From Streptomyces radiopugnans (GTDB taxonomy: Bacteria > Actinomycetota > Actinomycetes > Streptomycetales > Streptomycetaceae): a stretch of 64,000 nucleotides of DNA. This document shows, one piece after another, positions 48,890-57,336 of the stretch. Below the pieces are notes generated by a model. The model did no database searches, was not told the DNA's origin, and saw only the letters and a list, made by a program, of their open reading frames with translations. The DNA lies in the NCBI RefSeq assembly GCF_900110735.1, contig NZ_FOET01000010.1, positions 124,001 to 188,000 of the forward strand, written 5' to 3'. The stretch's first letter is position 1. Each line of letters opens with the position of its first letter. The translations under genes were made by a program, and so were the position numbers.

Positions 48890-50086
48890 ATGGGTCACTC
48901 CGCCGAGCTGCTGGCGCGGGCCAGGGAGCTGCTGGAGGCCCATCCCGTCGCCGACGGCCACAACGACCTGCCGTGGGCGCTGCGCGAGCAGGTGGCGTAC
49001 GACCTGGACCGGCGCGACATCGCCGGGGACCAGTCGGCCCATCTGCACACCGACATCCCGCGGTTGCGCGCGGGCGGGGTGGGGGCGCAGTTCTGGTCGG
49101 TCTACGTGCGCACCGACCTGACCGGCGACGCCGCCGTCAGCGCCTGTCTGGAGCAGATCGACGTGGTGCGGCGGCTGGCCGACCGCCATCCGGCCGACCT
49201 CAGGCTCGCCTTCACCGCCGACGACATGGAGGCGGCCCGCGCCGAGGGCCGCATCGCCTCCCTGATGGGCGCCGAGGGCGGCCACTCCATCAACAACTCC
49301 CTGGCCACACTGCGCGCCCTGTACCGGCTGGGTGTGCGCTACATGACACTCACCCACAACGACACCATCGACTGGGCGGACTCGGCCACCGACACCCCGC
49401 GCCACGACGGCCTGACCCGCTTCGGCGAGGAGGTCGTGCGGGAGATGAACCGGCTGGGGATGCTGGTGGACCTCTCCCATGTGGCGCCCGCCACCATGCG
49501 CGACGCCCTGCGCGTGACGACGGCGCCGGTGGTCTTCTCGCACTCCTCGGCCCGCGCGGTGTGCGACCACCCGCGCAACATCCCCGACGACGTGCTGGAG
49601 CGGCTTCCGGTCAACGGCGGTGTGGCGATGGCCACATTCGTGCCGAAGTTCGTGCTGCCCGCCGCCGTCGCCTGGACCGAGGCCGCCGACGAGAACATGC
49701 GCGCCCACGGCCTTCACCCCCTGGACGGCAGCGAGAGGGGCCTGGCGGTCCAGCGCGCGTACGAGGAGGCCAACCCGCGCCCGGTCGCCACGGCGGCGAC
49801 GGTCGCCGACCACCTGGACCACATGCGCGAGGTCGCGGGCATCGACCACATCGGCATCGGCGGCGACTTCGACGGCACGGCCTTCACCCCGTCCGATCTG
49901 AGTGATGTGTCCGGATATCCGCATCTGGTGGCCGAGTTGCTGGACCGTCGCTGGTCCGAGGCCGACCTCGCCAAGCTCACCTGGAAGAACGCGGTGCGCG
50001 TGCTGCGCGACGCGGAGGCGGTCGCCCGCCACGAGCGGACCAGGCGCGGCCCGTCGATCGCCACCATCGGGCAGCTCGACGGATAG
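48890..50086 (+). CDS. Membrane dipeptidase, M19 family
   Basis: 398 residues from ATG 48890, 1 nt after purE, so probably co-transcribed. Renal-dipeptidase fold: metal HxD in VADGHNDLPW, bridging Glu in LMGAEGGHSI, then DLSHVAPATMRDAL (His), VFSHSSARAVCDHPRNI (His) and GIGGDFDGTAF (Asp). Hydrolyses dipeptides, including D-containing ones. No signal peptide, as is usual for bacterial members. The purK-purE-dipeptidase order is conserved in Streptomyces from memory. Confidence 0.93.
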   Translation: MGHSAELLARARELLEAHPVADGHNDLPWALREQVAYDLDRRDIAGDQSAHLHTDIPRLRAGGVGAQFWSVYVRTDLTGDAAVSACLEQIDVVRRLADRHPADLRLAFTADDMEAARAEGRIASLMGAEGGHSINNSLATLRALYRLGVRYMTLTHNDTIDWADSATDTPRHDGLTRFGEEVVREMNRLGMLVDLSHVAPATMRDALRVTTAPVVFSHSSARAVCDHPRNIPDDVLERLPVNGGVAMATFVPKFVLPAAVAWTEAADENMRAHGLHPLDGSERGLAVQRAYEEANPRPVATAATVADHLDHMREVAGIDHIGIGGDFDGTAFTPSDLSDVSGYPHLVAELLDRRWSEADLAKLTWKNAVRVLRDAEAVARHERTRRGPSIATIGQLDG

Positions 50087-50120
50087 CTCCTTGACCTCCT
50101 CGTGATTCAACTCACGAGCC

Positions 50121-50161
50121 GGCCCTCCCCGGTACGTCGCTCTGCGTGCCGGAGGAGGGCC
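50121..50161 (+). terminator. Terminator after the pur-dipeptidase operon
   Basis: GGCCCTCCCCGG pairs with CCGGAGGAGGGCC (one bulge) around a 16-nt loop, followed by TTCTGC. Confidence 0.65.
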
Positions 50162-50306
50162 TTCTGCGTCATCATGCCTGGCAGTGGGAAAAAGTGACAA
50201 CGCGTCAGAGCCGGGTTCCGCCACTCTTCGGGAAGTGAACGCAGCAGACGGTGACGATCTGACGATCATCAAAGCCTTCGAAACGGGCGTCCTGTGACCC
50301 ATCGGC

Positions 50307-50336
50307 TTGTATCGGCGGAAACGATGTGTCTACCGT
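50307..50336 (+). promoter_or_regulatory. Promoter of the Rpf-M23 gene
   Basis: TTGTAT (50307-50312), 18-nt spacer, TACCGT (50331-50336): same -10 and spacing as the rpfA promoter at 9314-9343. Confidence 0.55.
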
Positions 50337-50376
50337 TCTGGCCGTGCCGTACGAATGTGCGGCGGCCCGCTGTCGA

Positions 50377-50566
50377 ACGCCGAATCCTGTCAACGGCGGC
50401 GGGCTGGACCATCCACACCACCCGATGACAGGAGCGGGGGACCCAAGGTAAGTCGCCGTCCCGGGCCATACGGGACGGCTTGGGGTGAAGCCATGCCGCG
50501 CCACGCGCCGCGGCACACATGGCCGGGCAACTCCAGCCCGAACCCGACAGCTCACCTCGCAGGCGT
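50377..50566 (+). ncRNA. c-di-AMP riboswitch (ydaO-type), second copy
   Basis: Also 190 nt. Blocks CCGAATCCTG, ACAGGAGCGGGGGACCC, GGCTTGGGGTGAAG and GCCCGAACCCGACAGC then CTCACCTCGCAGGCGT match the copy at 9378-9567; P1 pairs ACGCC (50377-50381) with GGCGT (50562-50566). The peripheral stems differ, so it is a true paralogue. The ribosome site GGAGAAGGAG starts 1-2 nt after it, so the P1 state could directly affect translation as well as termination. Confidence 0.93.
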
Positions 50567-50584
50567 AGGAGAAGGAGCACACCT

Positions 50585-51889
50585 ATGTCCGCACGCGGAC
50601 GTCACCGTCGTATGCGCAACAGCCGTCTCACCCGCCTGTCGCTCGCCATCTCCGTGAGCGGCGCCGGCATGGCCCTTCCCCTGATGGCCGCCGGCGGAGC
50701 CAACGCCGCCTCCGTCGAGACCTGGGACAAGGTCGCCCAGTGCGAGAGCACGGGCAACTGGAGCATCAACACCGGCAACGGCTTCTACGGCGGCCTGCAG
50801 TTCACGCAGAGCACCTGGGCCGCCTTCGGTGGTACCCAGTACGCGCCGCGCGCCGACCTCGCCACCAAGGACCAGCAGATCGCCGTCGCCGAGAAGGTGC
50901 TGGCGGGGCAGGGCCCGGGCGCCTGGCCCGTGTGCTCGGTCAAGGCCGGCCTGACCAAGGGCGGTCCCGCCCCGGCCGTCTCCCCCGACGGCCAGAGCAA
51001 CCCCACCGAGCAGAAGGAGCAGGCCCCGGCCGCTCCGAAGGCCGAGGCCAAGCCCGAGGTCAAGGCTGAGGCCAAGCCCGAGGCCGAGCCGAAGCAGCAG
51101 AAGAGCCAGGCCGCGCCGCAGCGCGCGGACCGCGGCGAGCGCGCCCACGGCCACAGCCACGACCACGGCACCGGCGAGGGCACCTCCTACGAGGTCGTCG
51201 GCGGCGACACCCTCTTCAAGATCGCCGCCGCCCAGGACGTCCAGGGCGGCTGGGAGCGCATCTACGAGGACAACCGCCAGGTCATCGGCGACAACCCGAA
51301 CCTGATCTTCCCGGGTCAGGAGCTCACCCTGGGCGGCGCCGCCACCCAGCAGAAGGCCGCGGCCAAGCCCGAGGCCAAGCCGGCCCCGAAGGCCGAGAAG
51401 ACCGAGAAGGCAGCCCCCAAGGCCGAGAAGGCCGAGGCCGTGCAGCAGTCGGCCGAGCGTGCCGACCGCAGCGACCGCGGTGCGGTCACCGGCTACACCG
51501 CCCCGGTGAACGCCGCTCCGTCCGGCTCCTACAAGGCCTCCGGTGCCCGTTGGTCCAACGGCCACACCGGTGAGGACTTCGCCGCCGCCTCCGGCACCCC
51601 GGTGAAGGCCGTCACCAGCGGCACCGTGGTCTCCGCCGGCTGGGGCGGGGCCTACGGCAACCAGGTCGTCATCCGCCACAGCGACGGCCGGTACAGCCAG
51701 TACGGCCACCTGTCCTCGCTGTCGGTCAGCGCCGGCCAGACGGTCAACACCGGCCAGCAGATCGGCGCCGTCGGCTCCACCGGCAACAGCACCGGTCCGC
51801 ACCTGCACTTCGAGATCCGTACCGCACCCGGTTACGGCTCGGACATCGACCCGCTGGCCTACCTGCGGGCCAACGGCGTCAGCATCTGA
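50585..51889 (+). CDS. Secreted Rpf-like / LysM / M23 wall hydrolase
   Basis: 434 residues from ATG 50585 with GGAG upstream. Signal peptide to about residue 40, Rpf transglycosylase domain (about 42-118, catalytic Glu in CESTGNW), Ala/Lys/Glu linker, LysM (about 195-250), a second linker, and a C-terminal M23 endopeptidase (about 310-430) with zinc ligands HTGEDF and HLHFEIR. It should cut both the glycan and the peptide cross-links of peptidoglycan. Riboswitch control by c-di-AMP is expected. A strong terminator follows. Confidence 0.93.
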   Translation: MSARGRHRRMRNSRLTRLSLAISVSGAGMALPLMAAGGANAASVETWDKVAQCESTGNWSINTGNGFYGGLQFTQSTWAAFGGTQYAPRADLATKDQQIAVAEKVLAGQGPGAWPVCSVKAGLTKGGPAPAVSPDGQSNPTEQKEQAPAAPKAEAKPEVKAEAKPEAEPKQQKSQAAPQRADRGERAHGHSHDHGTGEGTSYEVVGGDTLFKIAAAQDVQGGWERIYEDNRQVIGDNPNLIFPGQELTLGGAATQQKAAAKPEAKPAPKAEKTEKAAPKAEKAEAVQQSAERADRSDRGAVTGYTAPVNAAPSGSYKASGARWSNGHTGEDFAAASGTPVKAVTSGTVVSAGWGGAYGNQVVIRHSDGRYSQYGHLSSLSVSAGQTVNTGQQIGAVGSTGNSTGPHLHFEIRTAPGYGSDIDPLAYLRANGVSI

Positions 51890-51936
51890 GGGTCCTGACC
51901 CCCTCCGGCCCGGTCCCCGAGTCCGGAGCCGGTCGG

Positions 51937-51984
51937 GAGGCGGGCGGGGCAGGGGTGTGCGAACACCCCCGCCCCGCCCGCCTC
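51937..51984. terminator. Strong terminator after the Rpf-M23 gene
   Basis: A 22-bp stem starting GAGGCGGGCGGGGC, one mismatch, GCGA loop, followed on the plus strand by TTCTTCGTTCC. Confidence 0.85.
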
Positions 51985-52040
51985 TTCTTCGTTCCCTCAC
52001 CCCGGCGCCCTGCCCCACCGGGCCCTCGCGGGCGGCCGGT

Positions 52041-52421
52041 TCACTCCACGCAGAGGCAGAAGGGGTGTCCGGCCGGGTCCCGGTAGACGCGGAAGTCGCG
52101 CTCGCCCCCGTCGCCCTGGAGGAGTTCGGCCCCCAGTTCCAGCGCCTCCCGCTCGGCCGCGTCCAACTCCTCGCGGGGCACGTAGAAGTCGAGGTGGAAC
52201 TGCTGCGAACGCTCGGCGCTCGGCCACTGCGGCGGCACGTACCCGCGCGCCTCCTGGAAGGCGAACGTCCGGCCCTTCAGGGCGCCCGAGTCGAACGTCA
52301 CCTCCACCCACCTGCCCTCGCCCTCGACCTTCCCGCCCAGCATCCGTGCGTAGAAGTCGGCGAGCTTCCCCGGTTCCGGGCAGTCCAGTACGACGACGTC
52401 CCGCAGCGTGGTGATGGCCAT
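52041..52421 (-). CDS. VOC/glyoxalase-fold protein
   Basis: 126 residues from ATG 52421 with GGAGGGAAG upstream. Two beta-alpha-beta-beta-beta modules: LRDVVVLDCPEPGKLADFYARML starts the first, and QQFHLDFYVPREELDAAEREALELGA then YRDPAGHPFCLC the second, with metal-type positions His and Glu at the ends. The substrate of such single-domain VOC proteins (often a resistance or bleomycin-type binding role) cannot be called. Divergent from the CGNR gene across the GGTAAC boxes, so perhaps its target. Confidence 0.85.
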   Translation of the reverse strand: MAITTLRDVVVLDCPEPGKLADFYARMLGGKVEGEGRWVEVTFDSGALKGRTFAFQEARGYVPPQWPSAERSQQFHLDFYVPREELDAAEREALELGAELLQGDGGERDFRVYRDPAGHPFCLCVE

Positions 52422-52469
52422 GGTGCTCTTCCCTCCTGTGCCGTGGATCACTTCCCCGTCACCCGCTCT

Positions 52470-52547
52470 GTTACCTGTTTACGGCTTCAAGCGGTAACGA
52501 GTTACCCCATGATGGCGTTCTGTCGGTAACGGGGCAAGGCCGGTAAC
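52470..52547. promoter_or_regulatory. Cluster of five GGTAAC/GTTACC boxes
   Basis: GTTACC at 52470 and 52501, GGTAAC at 52493, 52525 and 52542. The pair GGTAAC-GA-GTTACC (52493-52506) is a palindrome; the last box overlaps the -10 of the CGNR gene. Likely operator of the divergent promoter. Confidence 0.6.
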
Positions 52548-52549
52548 GT
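52544..52549 (+). promoter_or_regulatory. -10 box of leaderless CGNR gene
   Basis: TAACGT, 7 nt, GTG 52557. Confidence 0.55.
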
Positions 52550-52556
52550 GGCAGGT

Positions 52557-53120
52557 GTGGAACGACCCGAGGAGCGGGATCCCACGCCGCCGGGACTCCG
52601 CCTGGTGAGGGATCTGATCAACACCCTGGACGTGGAGACGGACGCCGACGCCCTCGCCACCGCGGACGGCCTCGCAGCGCTCGTGCACGAACACGGGTTG
52701 ACCGGACCGCCACCGGCCAAACGGGACCTTCCGGATGTCATCCGGCTGCGCGAGGGCCTGCGCGCCGCATGCCTGGCCCACACCGGCGCGCGCATGCCGA
52801 AGGAGACGGCGGACCGGCTGGCCGCGCTGCTGGAGGACGCGCCTCTGGTCCTCACCCTGGACGAGGATGGCGCGGCGGCGCTCCGCCCCGCCGGGGCGCG
52901 CACCGCGGCGGCGGCGCTCACCGCGGCCGTGGCCGCCGCCGTCTTCGCCGCGGCGGCCGACGGCACCTGGTCCCGCCTGAAGGTGTGCGAGGCGCACGAC
53001 TGCCGCTGGGCGTACTACGACAGGAGCCCGGCAGGCCGCAGGCGCTGGTGCACCATGGCCGTCTGCGGCAGCCGGGCGAAGATGCGGACGTACCGCGCAC
53101 GGCGGTCGTCCGGGGACTGA
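52557..53120 (+). CDS. CGNR zinc-finger (ABATE-domain) regulator
   Basis: 187 residues from GTG 52557, set by the leaderless promoter (GTG 52548 overlaps the -10). An N-terminal ABATE domain (GLRLVRDLINTLDVETDADAL...) of predicted ligand-sensing role is followed by a C-terminal treble-clef finger (about 142-178) with cysteines in KVCEAHDCRW and RRWCTMAVCGSRAKM; the canonical CGNR reads CGSR here. Proposed to be a stress-linked transcription factor. Probably binds the GGTAAC boxes in its own promoter (inferred). Confidence 0.85.
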   Translation: MERPEERDPTPPGLRLVRDLINTLDVETDADALATADGLAALVHEHGLTGPPPAKRDLPDVIRLREGLRAACLAHTGARMPKETADRLAALLEDAPLVLTLDEDGAAALRPAGARTAAAALTAAVAAAVFAAAADGTWSRLKVCEAHDCRWAYYDRSPAGRRRWCTMAVCGSRAKMRTYRARRSSGD

Positions 53121-53172
53121 GCCGCCCCCGGCGGGCTCCCGCAGCCGGAAGCCCGCAGGCGGGGAGCGGGCC

Positions 53173-54513
53173 CTACGCCGTCGGCCGGCCCAGCGCGCGG
53201 AAGGACCAGCCCGCCTTGCGCCACAGGGCCGGATCGAGGGTGTTGCGGCCGTCCAGGATGCGCTTGTGCGCCACGGCCTGGCCCAGCGCCTCCGGGTCGA
53301 GCTCCCTGAACTCGCGCCACTCCGTCAGGTGCAGCACCACGTCCGCCCCCCGCACCGCCTCCGGCACGCTGTCCGCGTAGCCCAGGGTGGGGAAGACCCG
53401 CCGGGCGTTCTCCATGCCCTTGGGGTCGTAGACCGTCACCTGCCCGCCCTGCAGGTGGATCTGGCCCGCGACGTTCAGCGCCGGCGAGTCCCGTACGTCG
53501 TCGGAGTCCGGCTTGAAGGTCGCCCCCAGCACCGCCACGCGCTGCCCCAGGAACGTGCCGCCGACCGTCTCGCGGGCCAGCTCCACCATGTGGGAGCGGC
53601 GGCGCATGTTGATCGAGTCCACCTCGCGCAGGAACGTCAGCGCCTGGTCGGCGCCCAGCTCGCCCGCCCGCGCCATGAACGCACGGATGTCCTTGGGCAG
53701 GCAGCCGCCGCCGAAACCGATCCCGGCGCGCAGGAACTTCCGCCCGATCCGGTCGTCGTACCCGATGGCCTCCGCCAGCTTCACCACGTCGCCGCCGGCC
53801 GCCTCGCAGACCTCGGCCATGGCGTTGATGAACGAGATCTTGGTGGCCAGGAAGGAGTTCGCGGCGGTCTTCACCAGCTCCGCCGTCGGGAAGTCGGCGA
53901 CGACGAACGGCGAGCCCTCGGCCACCGGCTTCGCGTACACCTCGCGCAGCAGCTCCTCCGCGCGCGCCGAGCGCACCCCCACCACGATGCGGTCCGGGCG
54001 CAGGGTGTCCTCCACGGCGAAGCCCTCGCGCAGGAACTCCGGATTCCACGCCAGCTCCACCGCGTCGCCCGCCGGGGCCAGCTCCGCCAGCCGCCTCGCC
54101 AGCCGGTCCGCGCTGCCCACCGGCACCGTGGACTTGCCCACCACCAGGGCGGGCCGCGTCAAGTGTGGGGCCAGGGAGTCCAGCGCGCCGTCCACGTAGG
54201 ACATGTCGCACGCGTACTCGCCCTGCTTCTGGGGGGTGTTCACACAGATGAAGTGGACGTCCCCGAACGCGCCCACCTCCTCCCAGGAGGCGGTGAAGCG
54301 CAGCCGTCCGGTCGAGCCCGCAATCCCTGCGACATGGCGGCGCAGCAGCTCCTCCAGCCCGGGCTCGTACATCGGGGCCCGCCCCTCGGCCAGGGCCTCG
54401 ATCTTCTCCGGCACCACATCCAGGCCCAGCACCTCGAAGCCCAGCTCGGCCATGGCGGCGGCGTGCGTCGCGCCGAGGTAACCGGTGCCGATCACGGTGA
54501 TTCTGAGGGCCAT
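53173..54513 (-). CDS. ugd: UDP-glucose 6-dehydrogenase
   Basis: 446 residues from ATG 54513 (AGGAGC upstream). NAD fold ITVIGTGYLGATHAAAMAE, then FICVNTPQ, VGKSTVPVG, WNPEFLREG, the substrate helix NSFLATKISFINAMAEVCE, and the catalytic Cys in GFGGGCLPKD (near residue 265); the C-domain has VLGATFKPDSDDVRDSPAL. Oxidises UDP-glucose to UDP-glucuronate, a precursor for uronic-acid wall polymers. With the nearby LCP and glycosyltransferase genes this suggests a glucuronate-type polymer, which is inferred. Confidence 0.95.
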   Translation of the reverse strand: MALRITVIGTGYLGATHAAAMAELGFEVLGLDVVPEKIEALAEGRAPMYEPGLEELLRRHVAGIAGSTGRLRFTASWEEVGAFGDVHFICVNTPQKQGEYACDMSYVDGALDSLAPHLTRPALVVGKSTVPVGSADRLARRLAELAPAGDAVELAWNPEFLREGFAVEDTLRPDRIVVGVRSARAEELLREVYAKPVAEGSPFVVADFPTAELVKTAANSFLATKISFINAMAEVCEAAGGDVVKLAEAIGYDDRIGRKFLRAGIGFGGGCLPKDIRAFMARAGELGADQALTFLREVDSINMRRRSHMVELARETVGGTFLGQRVAVLGATFKPDSDDVRDSPALNVAGQIHLQGGQVTVYDPKGMENARRVFPTLGYADSVPEAVRGADVVLHLTEWREFRELDPEALGQAVAHKRILDGRNTLDPALWRKAGWSFRALGRPTA

Positions 54514-54646
54514 GGACTGCTCCTGGGACGCGGGCGAGGTGCTGCCCGTGAGCATATCCGGCCGCTGCCGGGGCGGGCGGGGGCCGAGGGGGAGCCCGCC
54601 GGGCCGGTGTCGGCAAACTCATGTATCCGTGGAGACGGGGGACCAC

Positions 54647-54652
54647 TAGAAT
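54647..54652 (+). promoter_or_regulatory. -10 box of acyl-CoA dehydrogenase gene
   Basis: TAGAAT; transcription would start near 54659, directly before the operator-like sequence. Confidence 0.5.
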
Positions 54653-54661
54653 TGTGTTACT

Positions 54662-54673
54662 TAACGGTAGTTA
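54662..54673 (+). promoter_or_regulatory. Candidate fatty-acid operator in acyl-CoA dehydrogenase promoter
   Basis: TAACGGTAGTTA (TAAC-GGTA-GTTA), just downstream of the expected transcript start. Shares the exact 10-mer AACGGTAGTT with the thiolase promoter (26547-26556). Confidence 0.55.
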
Positions 54674-54702
54674 GCAGCAGCGCACCCAGGGAGTGAGACA
54701 CC

Positions 54703-55881
54703 GTGGCGGGATCGACCGACTTCGACCTCTACCGTCCGTCGGAGGAGCACGAGATGCTCCGCGAATCGGTGCGCTCGCTCGCCGAGGCGAAGATCGCGCC
54801 CTTCGCGGCCGAGGTGGACGAGCAGGGCCGCTTCCCGCAGGAGGCCCTGGACGCGCTGGTCGCCAACGACCTGCACGCCGTCCACGTACCCGAGTCCTAC
54901 GGCGGCGCGGGCGCCGACGCGCTCGCCACCGTCATCGTGATCGAGGAGGTCGCCCGCGTCTGCGCCTCGTCCTCCCTGATCCCGGCCGTCAACAAGCTCG
55001 GCTCCCTCCCGGTGGTCCTGTCCGGCTCCGAGGAGCTGAAGAGCAAGTACCTCGCCCCGCTGGCCAAGGGCGACGCGATGTTCTCCTACTGCCTCTCCGA
55101 GCCGGAGGCCGGCTCGGACGCCGCGGGCATGAAGACCCGCGCCGTGCGCGACGGGGACACCTACGTCCTCAACGGGGTCAAGCGCTGGATCACCAACGCC
55201 GGCGTCAGCGAGTACTACACCGTGATGGCCGTCACCGACCCCGAGAAGCGCTCCAAGGGCATCTCGGCCTTCGTGGTGGAGAAGGGCGACGAGGGCGTCT
55301 CCTTCGGCGCCCCGGAGAAGAAGCTCGGCATCAAGGGCTCCCCGACCCGCGAGGTCTACTTCGACAACGTCCGCATCCCCGCCGACCGCATGATCGGCGA
55401 GGAGGGCACCGGCTTCGCCACCGCGATGAAGACCCTGGACCACACCCGCATCACCATCGCGGCCCAGGCCCTCGGCATCGCCCAGGGCGCGCTGGACTAC
55501 GCCAAGGGCTACGTCGCCGAGCGCAAGCAGTTCGGCAAGCCGATCGGCGACTTCCAGGGCGTGCAGTTCATGCTCGCCGACATGGCGATGAAGCTGGAGG
55601 CCGCCCGCCAGCTCACCTACGCCGCCGCCGCCCGCTCCGAGCGCGTCACCCTCGGCGCCGACGGCAAGGCGGAGGACCTGACCTTCTACGGCGCCGCCGC
55701 CAAGTGCTACGCCTCCGACGCCGCCATGGAGATCACCACGGACGCCGTCCAGCTCCTCGGCGGCTACGGCTACACCCGCGACTACCCGGTCGAGCGCATG
55801 ATGCGCGATGCCAAGATCACCCAGATCTACGAGGGCACCAACCAGGTCCAGCGCATCGTGATGGCCCGCAACCTGCCGTAA
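54703..55881 (+). CDS. Acyl-CoA dehydrogenase
   Basis: 392 residues from GTG 54703 (GGGAGTGAG upstream). Signatures: FSYCLSEPEAGSDAAGMKTRA (FAD/substrate), RWITNAGVSEYY, the C-terminal QLLGGYGYTRDYPVERMMRDAKI and catalytic Glu in QIYEGTNQVQRIVMAR near residue 375. This is the short/medium-chain ACAD pattern with Glu in the BCAD/SCAD position. Introduces the alpha-beta double bond in acyl-CoA; needs ETF, not in this window. Monocistronic, ended by a hairpin at 55970. Confidence 0.95.
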   Translation: MAGSTDFDLYRPSEEHEMLRESVRSLAEAKIAPFAAEVDEQGRFPQEALDALVANDLHAVHVPESYGGAGADALATVIVIEEVARVCASSSLIPAVNKLGSLPVVLSGSEELKSKYLAPLAKGDAMFSYCLSEPEAGSDAAGMKTRAVRDGDTYVLNGVKRWITNAGVSEYYTVMAVTDPEKRSKGISAFVVEKGDEGVSFGAPEKKLGIKGSPTREVYFDNVRIPADRMIGEEGTGFATAMKTLDHTRITIAAQALGIAQGALDYAKGYVAERKQFGKPIGDFQGVQFMLADMAMKLEAARQLTYAAAARSERVTLGADGKAEDLTFYGAAAKCYASDAAMEITTDAVQLLGGYGYTRDYPVERMMRDAKITQIYEGTNQVQRIVMARNLP

Positions 55882-55893
55882 GACGCCGTTCCC

Positions 55894-55957
55894 ACCGCAC
55901 GGAACCGCACCGCACGGAACCGCACCGCACGGCACAGCACGGAACCGCACCGCAGTA
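55894..55957. repeat. Degenerate ACCGCACGGAACCGC tandem repeats
   Basis: About four imperfect 14-16-nt units of ACCGCACGGAACCGC between the acyl-CoA dehydrogenase stop and its terminator. Confidence 0.75.
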
Positions 55958-55969
55958 CGGCCGCGGCTC

Positions 55970-55996
55970 AGGGGGCACCCCTTCGGGGGTGCCCCT
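55970..55996 (+). terminator. Terminator of acyl-CoA dehydrogenase gene
   Basis: AGGGGGCACCCC TTCG GGGGTGCCCCT then GTCGTTTCCC; one bulged G. Confidence 0.8.
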
Positions 55997-56056
55997 GTCG
56001 TTTCCCCCACCGCTCCCGCCCCTCCCGGGCCCGGGAGCCTTCCGGACCAGGGAACG

Positions 56057-56094
56057 CGTGTGGGCCCCGGACCGGGCGGTCCGGGGCCCACACG
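56057..56094 (-). terminator. Terminator of the LCP gene at 56137
   Basis: 17-bp perfect stem CGTGTGGGCCCCGGACC / GGTCCGGGGCCCACACG around GGGC, 42 nt after the minus-strand stop. Confidence 0.75.
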
Positions 56095-56136
56095 TTCACA
56101 TGGCCATGGTGGCGGTGTTCCCCGCGCGGGCGGGTT

Positions 56137-57336
56137 TCAGTCGGCCCTGACCGTGACCTTCTCGCCGTTCTTCAGCTGCCCGACGAGCTGCTTGACCCTG
56201 GTCATGTCCCACTTGAGCGAGCCCTGCGGTGCGGAGCCCGCTATCGGCATGTTCATCGAGGTGCCCTCGCCGCCCGAGACGCCCTTCATGGCCCAGAACA
56301 TCGAGGCGAGGTCGAACAGGCCCATGTCCTCGTCCACGATCAGGGTGTCCAGACCCGCGCCCAGCGTCGGGTAGAGCCTGAAGGGGTTGATGATCGTGGA
56401 GGGGGTGGCGGCCTGGTTCGCCAGGGCGGAGAGGAACTTCTGCTGGTTCTTGGTGCGTTCCAGGTCGCTGCCGGCCTCGTAGCGGTTGCGGACGAAGGCC
56501 AGGGCCTGGGCGCCGTCGAGGGTCTGGCGGCCCTTCTTGAAGTCGGCGCCGGAGTTCTTGTCCTTGATGTCGCGGGGGATGTCCATCTCCACGCCGCCCA
56601 GGGCGTCCACGATGGAGGCGAAGCCGCCGAAGCCGATCTCCGCGTAGTGGTCTATGTGCAGACCGGTGTTGTACTCGACGGTGCGGACCAGCAGGGTGGC
56701 GCCGTCCATGGAGTAGGCGGCGTTGAGCTTGCGCGCGCCGGGGGAGGGGAAGGTCTTGCCGCTCTCGGAGCCCTTGAACTCCGGGATGGTGACCCAGGAG
56801 TCGCGGGGCAGGGAGATCATCGTGTTCCCCTCGGGGCCCACATGCAGGATGATCATGGAGTCGGTGCGCTTGCCCTCCGCCGAACCGGTGCGGAGTTTCT
56901 TCCTGTCCTCGTCCGACAGGCCTTCGCGGCTGTCGGAGCCGACTATGAGGTACGTGGTGCCCTCGCCCTTCTCGGGCCGGTCCATGACCGTACTCAGGTC
57001 GACCTCCCGGCGCAGCTTGGAGTCGGCCCAGAAGTACGTGCCGACCGACCACACCAACAGCACGACGAGCAGTGTGACGAGCCCCGTCTTGAACCGGCGG
57101 CCCCAGTCCGGCGCCGGTCTCGCACCGCCGTGGCCGGGTGCGGCGGGCTCGCCCGGTCCGCCGCCCGCGTAACCCGAACCGGCGTAGACCTGGCCCGTGT
57201 TGTAGCCGGAGTCGTAGCTCGCGTGGCCGCCGTAACCGTAGCCGCCGCCGGGGTCGTTGCCGGGTCCGGTCGTCGGTACGGCGCGGTTGGGAACCGGGCG
57301 CGGGCCGACGCCGCCGCTGTTGGGCCAGTCAGTCAT
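56137..57336 (-). CDS. LCP-family glycopolymer transferase without LytR_C domain
   Basis: 399 residues from ATG 57336, 7 nt after CACACT (possibly leaderless). Cytoplasmic Gly/Tyr/Pro-rich head (1-80), one membrane helix (about 86-106), then an LCP domain (about 130-320) with TYLIVGSDSR, RTDSMIILHV, ISLPRDSWVTIPE, KLNAAYSMDG, VRTVEYNTGLHIDHYAEIGF and AQALAFVRNR; these include the Asp and Arg residues that hold the polyprenyl pyrophosphate. LCP enzymes move wall teichoic acid or capsule chains from lipid carrier to peptidoglycan. Confidence 0.92.
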   Translation of the reverse strand: MTDWPNSGGVGPRPVPNRAVPTTGPGNDPGGGYGYGGHASYDSGYNTGQVYAGSGYAGGGPGEPAAPGHGGARPAPDWGRRFKTGLVTLLVVLLVWSVGTYFWADSKLRREVDLSTVMDRPEKGEGTTYLIVGSDSREGLSDEDRKKLRTGSAEGKRTDSMIILHVGPEGNTMISLPRDSWVTIPEFKGSESGKTFPSPGARKLNAAYSMDGATLLVRTVEYNTGLHIDHYAEIGFGGFASIVDALGGVEMDIPRDIKDKNSGADFKKGRQTLDGAQALAFVRNRYEAGSDLERTKNQQKFLSALANQAATPSTIINPFRLYPTLGAGLDTLIVDEDMGLFDLASMFWAMKGVSGGEGTSMNMPIAGSAPQGSLKWDMTRVKQLVGQLKNGEKVTVRAD

